Shown here piece by piece: positions 50,201-61,400 of a stretch of 64,000 bases of DNA. The notes under the pieces were generated by a model that saw nothing but the letters and a program-made list of their open reading frames with translations, was not told the DNA's origin and ran no database searches. The stretch comes from Acanthornis magna. Taxonomy: Eukaryota > Chordata > Aves > Passeriformes > Acanthizidae. The position numbers were made by a program, and so were the translations under genes. The DNA lies in contig JAWUZG010000051.1 of assembly GCA_036785705.1 (NCBI GenBank), positions 15,528,501 through 15,592,500 of the forward strand, read 5' to 3'. Numbering within the stretch: position 1 is the first letter of the stretch; each line of letters starts with the position of its first letter.

Positions 50201-52897
50201 GGTATATTCTTCTGGCTTGTAAAGAGTATTTATGGTCTTACTCACTCTTTTGACATCCTTGTTTCAGAAGAAAGGTTATTATTTTAATACCTTTTTCTTC
50301 TATTTATCACAAGTAATCTACCAGCTATGTAACTGACTACAAATAGCCCCTAAAAATGGGAGTAGCTAATTGATCTTAAAGATTCAGATTTTACACCTGT
50401 TAAAGATAACATGGTAGTTTTTTCTCTCTAGAATTAAGATATATCTCCAGCCAGAAGTGCTGCGTAATAAAAATTGTGGCATATTTAATATATTTTTCTC
50501 AGTTTTTCTAAAGTATTCAGTTTTTAAAAATTAGTATCAAAGCAACAAACCTCCAATATTGTAGTTATCTGAAATATTATGCATTTACAAGAGTCAGTCC
50601 TTCAGGAGAGATCTGGAAACCACCAGGTCTTCAGCCTCTTGCAGTGAGATGAATTTGGCTACAATAATTAGTCAGCTCCCAAAGGGTCGTCATGTTGAAA
50701 CTGATGGATGAACCCCTTGAGGGTCTCCTGCAGACTGCAGCCTTGACACCCTCCCTCTCATCCCTGTGGCCAGAATTGCTGCTCTACAGCTCAAACTGGG
50801 CAAGCAAAAGCCCTCAGACCTCTCCAAGTGAAGGAGGGTTTTGGCTCAAGCCTGAGGCTTGCAAATGTTCGTGGGGACTCCCTAACCCTCCTTGAAACTT
50901 TGTGCATCTGCCTGCTTTCGTGTTGCTTGATTGGATGTTTAAAGTAATCCACACAGAAAAGGCATTAGAAAGAACATGGGAAATGCTGCAACGGGTTTTA
51001 TTTCCAACGTAACTGTAATAAATGTGCTATGTGGAAAGACAGAGATGTTCCTTTTAGTTGATTTTCTTTAGCTCTCCCTTTCACCAGTTCACCTCCAGGT
51101 CCTACCACCCAAAGCCAAAGCTGATGAATTCTGAAGGCAGGTGTTCTGTGCTTGGGCTGTGTACAGCCCTCTTTATTCCAGGTCTGTGGGGGATTGCTTA
51201 GGAGAGGAAATGGCCTCAAGTGGCACCAGGGGAAGTTTAAATTTAGTATTAAGAAAAGTTCATGGAAAGTGTTATGAAGCCCTGGAACAGGTTGTCCAGG
51301 GAAGATGTGGTCACCTACTATCCCTAGAGATTTAAAATATGTGCATTTATGGTAATGGTTTAGTGTGGACTTAGTGCTGGTTAACACTTGGACTTGGACT
51401 TGATCTTAAAGGTCTCTTCCAACCTTGATTCTGCAACACCTACAAGTAGGTGTTGGTCAGGCACACTTCTTAGTGAGAGGGTGAATCATCTTTCCCCCAT
51501 TATTAAGAATAACTTAAAGACACTAAAGCTGTGCCACAGCCTCAGTAGATCCTGGCAAGCTGGACTGCTGTGTCCTAGGAATCTTTAGATCCCCTGTAGT
51601 CATCCTCCCTCAGCCCAGCCTGCACAGACCTCTGTCTGAGCCTGTTTTGGGCTTGGCTACAGGCGGTGCTGCAATGCTAAGCAGTGAGCAGCCTAGAAAT
51701 GCCTGGGACTGGCAGATGCAGTTAGCTATTTCATGCCAAGTTCCTATCACTTGCCTTGTTTTGACACTCTCCCTGTTCTCCCTCCCAAAGCTTTCAGCAT
51801 CCCCGTGGTGCAGGTGGAGAAGAGCAGCCATGGGGACATGCTGCAGTGTGAAGCCCTACGCTGGTTCCCTCGTCCTGACGTGCGCTGGATGGCCCACGGT
51901 GACGCCGGGGAGCACCTGCCCCACGCTGCCAACACCAGCTATGAGCTGAACCCTGAAAACGTCACTGTGAGGGTGGTTTCCTTCCTGCACAACGTCACTG
52001 CCAATGCCACCTACACCTGCGTGATTGAAAACAGCATTGCCAAGGCTATGGGCACCATCAGAGTGACAGGTGGGGTTCAACACCACCCAGAGAGCACAGG
52101 CATGGGGGAGAGGGGAGTTTTAACAGTGCAGCTGGTGCACCAGGGGGTCCTTGCAGCACCCGTGTCAGTCAAGGAAGGGACTGAAGGCATGACTAATCTA
52201 ACCACTTCTCTCACTGTCCCTGGGATGAAGGAAAGGGTCTGTGTTTGGTCCTGCTATCCCATATGCTTCTCATGGTGGTGATTGCTCCCTCAGCATGGGG
52301 ACAGAACTGCCAGGAGACCAGAACGAGGGACACACTTCAAAAGACTGCATTGCTTGGAATGTTAAGTGAAACTAAACCAGCCAACCAACCAATGAACCAA
52401 ACCCCCGATTTTTGACACTTTCTTTAGCCAATTCATCTTAGATTCTGTTTGTGTACCAAAACAGCAGACCCCTTTAGCTGTTACAAATGACAATATTTTT
52501 AACTCCAGCCCAGTCCCTTTATTTAAAAAGCCATTTTACTCACAGAAAACCAAATTTTCCAAAGAACCTGAGTATCTTCTCCCGTTCTACATGAGAAGGG
52601 TCATAACTCTTCTAGAGTGAGGGCTTCATTACAGTGGGTCTCCAGTACAACAGGCAAGGTCTATCTTTATCCATTTTCAGAAAAATGGGAAGGAATAAAT
52701 ACACACACTTTATTTGCCTTCCCTGCTGTGTTCCTTCCCTGCTGTGTTCCTTTTCTTACTATTCTTCTGCTACAGATTTCAGCATTACAAAGGTGACCAA
52801 CTTGCAGCTGGTGAACCTGAATGCAGAGTCAGTGTCATCCTCCTTTGCAGCCTGTCACTGGATACTTCTGCTTCCCCTGTATCTGCTGTCAATATAA
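44253..52897 (+). CDS. VTCN1: VTCN1 (B7-H4), V-set domain T-cell inhibitory ligand (5 coding exons)
   Basis: VTCN1 is a B7-family cell-surface protein that restrains T-cell activation (family knowledge). Exons: 44253-44284, 48696-48760, 49696-50043, 51791-52069, 52776-52897; all phases join to give 281 residues, about the same as human (282). It starts MASQGQVIFW. Exon 2 encodes a hydrophobic leader rich in Ile/Val/Ala ending LIIGFGVSG. Exon 3 is the IgV domain, with C56 in GCTFEPD, IQWAKEG, FADQV and DAGTYQC. Exon 4 is the IgC domain, with LQCEALRWFP and TYTCVIEN. Exon 5 gives a short stalk and a hydrophobic tail (HWILLLPLYLLSI) at the very C terminus, leaving no cytoplasmic tail. Several N-glycosylation sequons are visible (NVT, NAS, NTS, NVT, NAT). 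TRIM45 directly upstream matches the conserved mammalian neighbour order. Confidence 0.96.
45665..45747. repeat. A-rich (AAAC/AAC) low-complexity tract
   Basis: Degenerate AAAC, AACC and AAC units in VTCN1 intron 1. It could be an aged poly(A) tail, but no retroposon body was recognised. Confidence 0.7.
46049..46085. repeat. (AAAG)n then (AATT)n microsatellite
   Basis: Three AAAG units followed by about six AATT units in VTCN1 intron 1. Confidence 0.9.
51031..51171 (+). repeat. inverted repeat, copy A (VTCN1 intron 3)
   Basis: 141 bp matching the reverse complement of 53441-53581 with only about six mismatches by eye; weaker similarity continues to about 51213. It lies immediately 5' of a CR1 fragment, so it may be part of, or captured with, a retroposon. 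Its own family is not recognised. Confidence 0.9.
51195..51437 (+). mobile_element. CR1 LINE 3' fragment in VTCN1 intron 3
   Basis: Contains the successive CR1 3'-end blocks: 'atggcctcaagtggcacc', 'ggggaagtttaaatt', 'ccctggaacaggttgtcc' and 'ggtctcttccaacct', ending 'gattctgc'. It is 5'-truncated with no ORF. Confidence 0.88.
52717..52748. repeat. 16-bp direct duplication in the VTCN1 exon 5 polypyrimidine region
   Basis: The unit CCTTCCCTGCTGTGTT occurs twice in tandem, 27 bp upstream of the exon 5 acceptor (exon 5 starts at 52776). It lengthens the pyrimidine-rich tract. Confidence 0.9.
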
Positions 52898-54050
52898 AGC
52901 CTCTGTAAAGCAACTGGAAACTCTGCTGGACCTGGAGGTAAGCTTGGAAAGGGAAACTCATAAGAACATATGCTCAATATATGTAGACCCTCTTGCTGAG
53001 TTTGGCTACAACAGCAGACCTATCTCAAGCCTGCCAGAATGGAAGGATGTGTCTTTCCCCTGTGCCCATTCTTTCCCCATCCCCAGCTTTAGGTGGGACA
53101 CATGGCTTGTCCCTTCCACAGGCTTCCTGATGGCTTCTCCCATCACCTTCTGCAACCTTAGAGATTCTTCTCGTGCAGCATCAACTGTCAGCCCTTACTT
53201 GTCCCCTTGTTCTCTTTCCTGTGCACCCTCTGGGCCTGGGCTACAGTTTATGGCTGCAAGGCAGCACAGGCTTTTTCCTATCCCTGCTCACAAGACCTGC
53301 TCCTGTACCAGCCTTGCTTGCTCACTTCACTCAACTCCATAGCACAGCGCAGTGTCTCCAGTAAATACTATGGACACCTTGAACATGGCTAGAAGGAGCT
53401 GCTAGCCTGAGCAATTCTCTGCAGACCTGGTCTGGACCTGGAGGGCTGTACACAGCCCAAGCACAGGACAACTGCCGTCAGTATTCATCGGCTTTGGCTT
53501 TGCGTGGTAGGACCTGGAGGTGAACTGGTGAAAGGGAGAGCTAAAGAAAATCAACTAAAAGGAACATCTCTGTCTTTCCACCCAAAACAGTTGTTACAGC
53601 TGTGTTGATAGCAGGACACACTTCAAGCTTTCCTCCCTCTTGGGCTTAGAACTTTTAAGAGCTCCTGCTAGTTCCAGAGCACACAGTAGCACAAACATGA
53701 AACTAGCTGATTTCTCTTGTGTTATTATTTCTTTCCCACACCAACAACAGGATACCATGTTTGGTTTCACAAAGAGAACAAGGAATGTGATAAGGAGAGC
53801 TGCATAAAGGAAAAGTTCTGATTGCAGGACAAGATATGTTCCCTTGTATGATCTAACGCAGTGACCAGAACTGTGGTCATGGGCAGAAGTCCAGACACAA
53901 ACAGGAAAAGGGTTTCCCGCAATACAGCTGAGAACTGCTCCCTCAGAGCACTAAAAGCAAGCAAATCTTAACTCCTCCCAAACAGATTTGATTCACCCAT
54001 CTCTTGGCTTGTGATTCTGACTGTACTAATAAAACTGTAAATAAGAGAGC
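52898..54050 (+). other. VTCN1: VTCN1 3' UTR with poly(A) signal at 54028-54033
   Basis: About 1.1 kb after the stop codon before the first clear AATAAA (54028-54033); another lies near 54225. The right copy of the inverted repeat (53441-53581) falls inside this presumed 3' UTR. UTR extent is inferred from the signal position only. Confidence 0.55.
53441..53581 (-). repeat. inverted repeat, copy B (VTCN1 3' UTR)
   Basis: Reverse-complement partner of 51031-51171, about 96% identical by eye. The copies point at each other across 2.27 kb that contains VTCN1 exons 4 and 5, so a VTCN1 pre-mRNA could fold into a long duplex. Confidence 0.9.
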
Positions 54051-55127
54051 CAGTTAATCTCTTCTATCTTCTCGGAATGCTATAATGAAACTCCCCTTCT
54101 GAAAAAGATGGAAGTGGCAGAACAGCAATGGTTTAGAAAACGGCTACCAGGCTTGGAATAGCCTGGCAAAAGCAAATCACGTCTGAAGACCTGTAAGAGG
54201 GTTGATGATTGCATTTGTAATGTGAAATAAAAGAGGAACAGATGAGTAGACAGCAGACAGAAAACTAACATACAGAATGAGGAGGAAAAGGAGACTAGTA
54301 AGATACTTCTGGGAAGTTCAAATTCAGAAACAAAGTTATGAAACCTAGCTACAACAATATAGCCAAATTTTCCTTTTTTGTTTTTTAAGTATGTGTTATC
54401 TGGCACTTCCTATTTCTGTAGGACTGTCTGTTACTGTGTTATTTGTATTACACGACTACTTTCAGTTGCACTTTTTAATCAGATTTGATCTCTTTGTCTT
54501 ATCACTTACAGTCAACATGTTCCTCAGGTTGAGATAATGGGTTTTTTGTTTGTTTTGTTTTGTTTTCTTTCTGGAGGGTTGAGAGTAAGCTTTAAGTAAA
54601 ATCTTTACTGTTTTGCAGAAAGCACCTACAGAAAATACAGCTGTCACAGCAAAACTTGCAGAGACCTCTGCTTTAAGTTATTTTGGCAGCCTTTTAGGAT
54701 GGAGTCTCAGAACTTTTTTGCATGGTGGCATCTTGTGTCACTCACACTTTGGTCTCAGAAGTGGACAGCAGGCCTTGAGAGGAAACCTACTTCACTCATA
54801 TAAACCCACTGTCTGTATCACAGCTCAGTGCCTGCCTCTTACCAACCTAATGTTCAGACTGCTGTTTATAAACTGCAAAACAATGCCCAAATAATCTTGT
54901 CATTTAGTATTGTGATTTAGTTTCCAGACAGCAACTTACTCACTTTCCTTCTCTTCTTGAAGGAAATGCTTTAAAAGTGTAATTTTAATGATTTTAATTA
55001 GGTTAAGAAGACCATACCCTGTGGGAACTGTATAGTTTTGTTAATGGTCCCCATATAGCAAGTAAACCTTAATACTAAAATAGATACTCAAACAGATACA
55101 GTGTTCTTTAAGTAATATTTTAATAGC
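54051..55127. other. interval between convergent VTCN1 and CTC1
   Basis: AT-rich DNA with a second AATAAA on plus near 54225 and a (TTTTG)-like tract near 54550. No gene was recognised. It separates the 3' ends of two genes transcribed towards each other. Confidence 0.55.
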
Positions 55128-55133
55128 TTTATT
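55128..55133 (-). terminator. CTC1: poly(A) signal of CTC1 (minus strand)
   Basis: TTTATT on plus, reading AATAAA on minus, lies about 300 bp past the CTC1 stop codon and gives a compact 3' UTR. Confidence 0.7.
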
Positions 55134-55433
55134 TAGTAGATACTACCACACAAAATGCACACATTGTGTGCCCTAGGCCCAAGGCAACAGCTGTCAAATA
55201 GGAAGCACTGAACATATCTCTTCCAAAATGTAGCCCAGTATCACTGGTTGACAATGGCCCAGAGTGACCATTCAGGAGTTCCACAAGTCACAGCAGCTTC
55301 TTGACTGCATGCTTCACCCTGTGCTCGCAGGCTCGTGCTCCCACTGGAAAGGAGATAAAAAAAGCTCCTGGTCCCAGTAGGTATTTCCATAATTCCTCTC
55401 CCAGTGGGAGAGATGTTAAGCAGTGGCTCCCAT

Positions 55434-58400
55434 TCAGCAGGAACTGGATGTCCCCCTCATCCTCTGGCTGTTCAGGTAACGTAAGGCATCTTGTTCCACT
55501 TCCTCCACATTCAGGCACAGCAGGATCGGTCGAGGTCCCAGTTGTGACACGAACTCCACTTCACCACAACGAAAATTCCTCAGCTGCAGGGGAGCTGCAC
55601 GGGAAAGATACAACTGGTAACAACTCAGTACAGGGCTCTGGCGCTGCTCTAGCACACAGCCGCAGAAGTTGCTGGGGGAGGGAAGGCCTTGCAGAAGCTG
55701 CTTGGCATCTGCTAAACCTCAAAGCACAGCTTGATGAATGATTACAGGATGTAGGCAGATGAGTGCATTCCATCAGGATCCCTCCAACCTGGAGGAAGCA
55801 GACATTCTACACTGAACCATGTGCTGCTCACAGAGCTGATGCACAGAGCTTTGTATCTTCTATCAGTATCAGCAACCTGCCTTTATAGTGTACACAACAG
55901 CCAGAAAGAGTTTCCACTGCAGAGCATCCTCTGGTGAGCTTAGCAAATCAACCCCTGCAGCACCTGGACTCACAAGCACTAGGTACTTGTGCAAATAGTG
56001 TGAAGAACAGGTGTGAAGAACAGGTGTGAAGAATGTCCCCTTAACACAGCAACTGCACAGCTGCGGCAGCATGAGCTCAGACCTCAGCACTCACGAATTC
56101 TAAACACTTCAGTGCTGATTTCTAGGTGAGGATTTCCAGGCCTAGTATTGACCCTTACATGCTATTCTGTCTAAAGTCAAAACCCACTTGATTTGAGAGG
56201 TCTGCATGATAACACTGGCTGATCAGACTCCTGTCCCAGCCAAGGACCTGGAATCTTTCTCAGAAACAGCTCTATGTTTCTGTGTGAAGTAGAAAAATTA
56301 ATATATGTTGTTTTAGTGACTTCCATAATATTATTTCTCTATTTTTGTAAACATGGATCCACTAAGACACATTTTAGTTCTACACTACAGAATTCATAAT
56401 TCCAGGAAAATCCTTCAAAGATCTTGCTTTGTGGGCAGTGAAGGCAACTCTCCTTCCCCAGCCTGGTAAGATGCCTCCTCCCTTCCTTCCCCCACTAAAT
56501 ATTAGAACAGCTCACCAGGCTGTAGGATCTTGGAAGGCTTCCTGTCGAGGCTGAAATCCAACAGAATAGGGCGACAGATGAGAGGACTCCTGGACAGACT
56601 CCTCAGGTAGCAAGCAACGAGATCCTCAGGTTCCTCTAGACACTGAGGAAGGAAGGAAGGAAGGAGTGTATTTTCAGGGAGTGTTCAGAGTGAGGCAGGG
56701 AGGCTCTGGAACACCCACACACTCAGAGCAAAGGGGAGGGGAATTCTGTCCAGCCAAGACTTGAGTCCAGCATGCTGTAACTGCTGCTGGAATAACCCAC
56801 TCACCCCTGTGCCAGGAGGTTCCCCATGCTGAATGCACACGCTGCCCCTGCTCTGCACACAGCTCTGCACAGCTTCCCACTCGAGAGGGCTCAGGCCCAG
56901 CACTGCTGCCACATGTTCATTCCTGCACAGCACCACAGCTTCACCTGTTCCGTCCTCCACCAGCACCCTGTGCAAAGAGCAGGCAGGCTGGGATGAGAGG
57001 GAGGGCAGGGCAATGCCTGGCTCCCTCACAGCCCAGACAACAGATCTCAGTAGAGAGTTTGTTCGCTTGTCAGAAGACATGATAACTTTATCTTTGCTGT
57101 TTTCTCCACATCCCATCCTTGATCTGAATTTCCCCCTCCTGTTTGTGGTGTAAATTGTTCTCTCATCCCCATGTCTTCCCACATCCAATCCCTACAGCAC
57201 TTACCGTGCACTGGCTTGCCTCACTCCTGTGTGTGATGGACATGGAGGATTGTGTCGGGTGCACCTCCCCTGAAGGAAGAACAAAGCTACAGCTATACAT
57301 GGATTGTTTAAGAGAGAAGGGGAAGGGCCACTGCTTATTTTAACCCTTTCCTAATTAAGCAGGCAAAGGTTTAAACAATTTCACTGCATTTCCAATTAGT
57401 GTTTTGGGAAAAGTTTATATGGGGAGAAAAATCACCCCCTGCAAGGTGCTGATCCCCAATAGCAGTGAACATGGGAAGAGCAGAGCATTAACAGAGTAAG
57501 AATGTCCTCTTCAATATCCTCACTTCACCTCCAGTCCTACCTGCCAGCCTGCCTGGCATCAGATACATATTCTAATTAGTTATCCCTTTCGCCCCTTTCT
57601 AATATGCAAGTCCTTCTCAGACACTGGAAAAAGAGAGTTTGGAATTGTTCTTCTACATGGTAGCAAAGGATATGTCAGAATAAAAAATCTGCAAGACAAA
57701 TTATATTTGTTGAAGCTTGAATACCTCTTTGAAGATGCAGCTGCAAAGTGAGCAAACCCATTGCAGGCACAGAGTCAGTACACAGGACAAGTGGCACAAA
57801 ATCCGGGCCTGGAGCGGGTTTTGCAGCTGAGGTCTCAAGCTGGATAGAAACACTAGTGAGGAGGATGAGGCTTCTCCTGCAGGACTAGAAGAAATAGGAA
57901 TTTGAGTAGCTTAGAACATAGAAGCATTTCTTGGGACACTGTAAGATGAAAACAGACCCAGAACTTACCTAGAAGGAAAAGATAGGTGAGAAGTTGGCAG
58001 AGATACGATGCTCACACAGCTGGAGGCAATGTATGTGCAATATACATTATGGAATCTGCAATATGAAAGAGCAGATGTCAGAAAGAGCTCACAGAAACCT
58101 GTGATGACTGGGCTGATCTTCATTTGTAATATGGCAGGAAAATAATTTGTGGTAAGGGACTGGGAGACATGAAGGTATAGACAACAATTGAGGAAAGTCC
58201 ACATGGGATATCAGATTAAGAGATGGTTTCAAAGACAGTAAGAAGTCAGGGACTAGATTAGAACTCTAAGGACAGGAGCACCTTGAGATCTTGCGTTCCA
58301 AGTTCTGGAAGAGGACCTTGGCTCCAGGTAGCAAACCCCAGAGATGCTGCATGTAGGTGGCAGTAATGTAAATGTCCATGACAACACGGGAGCCTGGAGC

Positions 58401-61400
58401 AGCTGAGACGCTGAGCTTCACGCTGTGATCCCTGGACAGCAGAGTCCCTGAGGAGGCACAGTACCACACAGACCATGAGCTCACTCACGCAGGCAGCATG
58501 GCCTGTCACTGAGCTGGGCCTGCTACAGGGGTTTTTCCTCCATTCACAATGAGACTATCACTGTTCCACCTCTCAGGTTTTCCAGGTACTGCATTCCCAT
58601 TCCCATCTCCACATACGCAGTGTGCCTAACCCTTTGAGAGCAACAGGATGCAACATCCTGGCATACTTCCACTATTCCCAGACATAGCAGCACAGTTAGC
58701 CAAGTGTATTGGCTCTCTGAAACAGAAAGAAGCAAGAACCAACCTGTTGCTTCTCGACAGGCTGCCACAATCTTACCTTTCTGCTTTGGAAGGCCAACGA
58801 TCACAGGTGACTTCTCATTCTTGGGAGAGGCACACAATGTCCTCTCCACGATCTCACCACAGAAAGAAACAAGGGAACCTGTGAAACTGAGAGCACACCA
58901 GGATTTTTGTCCTGCCTGAAGACAAAGGGAGTGGAAGAAGGCCTGACTTCAAGATTGCCACGAAGTGGCAGGATGAAGTGGAGCACTGTTGCTTAATCCC
59001 ACTTTCTGGGGAACACGGCCTTGAGCACCTGAGCTACTGAATTGAGGGCAGCTTGCTGCAGCCTACCCCTCCCAGGGACAAGAGGCCCCTCCAACTTGTT
59101 TTCTGCTTCTTCATGCTCAGCAGTGAAGAAGGGTGAGGCATTACAGCTTTCCTATCTGCTAAACTCCTAATTGTTTTTCTGAATTAGAAGAAGCCAAGCA
59201 AAGTGCTTTCTGTAAGGCACTGGTGAAAATTCCACTGTATGTGCATATCACTCCAGATTAAACATGCTTTGAACAGAAAAGCTTCCAACCTTAGTATTTG
59301 TTTGAGCAAGGTACACTAAAACCATCTAAAACCAACAAAAAATATCATACATCCAGTCTCATTTTCCCTGCTGTACTTGTTTCCACTTCTGACAGGAATC
59401 TGACAGACACCTTTGGGACCTAGTCCACACCAGCAGCAGCTGAACCATTTTCTAGACACCATTTTGCAGTCATGTTATCTACAATCCCTTTAGCTATGAT
59501 AACCAGGATGGGAGAAGTCTGGACTACTTGCACACAGGTAAATTTCCAAACCATATTCCTAAGGCGGATATTTCATCGCGGTTTAATATAGCACTATTCC
59601 CAATAAAATGTAACACAGACCCATTCCCTAAGACACTCTCACTTGTCATTTGCAGCAGACCAACATACCTGCTGCTAAGCACTTCAGGAATGGAGGAAGT
59701 TCTCTGGTTCATGCCTGTCAGCACTGACATGGCTGTTAGCTAGAAGTGAGGGAGACACAGCCTCAGATGGGTTGCAGTTTACAGGCATCCCCAGCCAGAG
59801 CAGAAAAGACAAGCTCTGTATGCTCAGAGCTAGGTCAAGCAATGCATACTTCCTCTCCAGATGAATTCTGAAGCAGGAAAATGTGAAGCCCAGCAGCAGC
59901 CTCTGATGAAGCTCCAAGCTGAACAATCTCATCAACAAGATACTCTGACCTGATTATTTTCTAGCTAGTTCTGGAGAGATACAAGTAGCCCATGAAAGCC
60001 CTGAGCAATAAGACACTGCATACCTGGCACTCAGGCAGACAGGAGATCGAGGTCTCATGCTGTAAGTGCCAGCTGTCTTGGACAGACAGGCACAGAGGGC
60101 AGGATGGCCTGCTTGGCAATGTTGCTGGCACAGGTGGAAAACAGAGCTTGTCAAACACTTCCAAGTCCTGAGATAAGAGTGATAAGGCAAGACTATTAGA
60201 AGTTAGGAGATTAAAATTATATAGGAAAAAAGTGAAAAACAATGACTCACAGAACAAAAAAAAAAAAAAAAAATCCACTGAACTCAGCTCCGAGAATTTT
60301 AATCAAACACTGAACTGAAGCAGTTTCTTGGCAAGACAGAAGGAAATTCCAAGCCTTGAAAACAGCTTAGTCACTCTCTGACTCCTTGACTCCCACATGC
60401 AGTTCAGCAAAAGTCTCCAAGAGAGAACAGCAAGACAACTTCTCTCTTACCGAACAGCAGGGCACAAGGAAGCGATACAGTCCATCCACGTGCAGGAATG
60501 GAAACCATCGCAGAGACTTTCCCATAAAGAGCAGTAGTGCCTGGTGGGGAAGGAAGGAGAGAGAGAGAGAAAGAAGGTGATGAGAACTGTTAGAAATTAA
60601 AAATACAGCAAAAAGAGAGCAAGCCCAGCCCAGAGGATGTCTTAATTGAGAAGTAAGGTTAGCACCACCAAGAGTAAGAGAAGGCAGATGCATTTACAGG
60701 GAGGTGACAGAAAAGAGATGGAACTTGCTTGCAGTGTAAGAAGGAATTTGCCATCACAAACACACAGCTGTACCCAACACAAAAATCACTTTCCCATTGA
60801 TACTAAATTACCACACTGGCTCCTGAGGAGCCAGCTCCCAGACTTATCAAACCACATCCCAAAACTGCCTCACTTCTTGCTGTGTCATGCCCTCCTCTCC
60901 ACCAGGGCCGGTCTCCTCCAGCTCTGTCAGATTCCCAATTTCTCTAGGATGGCTCCAGAGCCGTGGTTTGCCCAGCCATAGCACTGTGGCTTGGAAACTG
61001 CGCTGCAGCTGCTGTGCTTCTTTATCTTCTTCTCCGGGCAGTTGGTAATTGCGCAACATGAGACCCTCTTTCTGGGTAACCAAGAACAGGTGAGATACAC
61101 AGCTTGTTGTTCTGGTGCTGCTCTGGCCCCCCTGACAGTTCTCATCTCTGCCACTATCTGCCTTGGGATCCTCCAGTTTCAGCAGTTTTGCCTCTGGGGT
61201 TTCCAGCTCAGATGTTACACTGTCATCTTTCTTCTTCCTCAAACAGGAGCTGTTTCCACTCCTAAGGCCTTTCTGGATTTGTCCTTCAGCAGCATCGAGA
61301 ACCTGAACATCCTCAAAGTAGAACTGCACATAGATGCTGAAATGACAAATGGCAGCAGTGAAACTCCCTGTTCCTGACAGGTGGCTACCCAAAACAAACG

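Larger units (their letters stand above)
50044..51790 (+). other. VTCN1 intron 3
   Basis: A 1.7-kb intron separating the IgV and IgC exons. It carries the left copy of a 141-bp inverted repeat and an adjoining CR1 3' fragment. The rest is unassigned AT-rich DNA. Confidence 0.65.
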
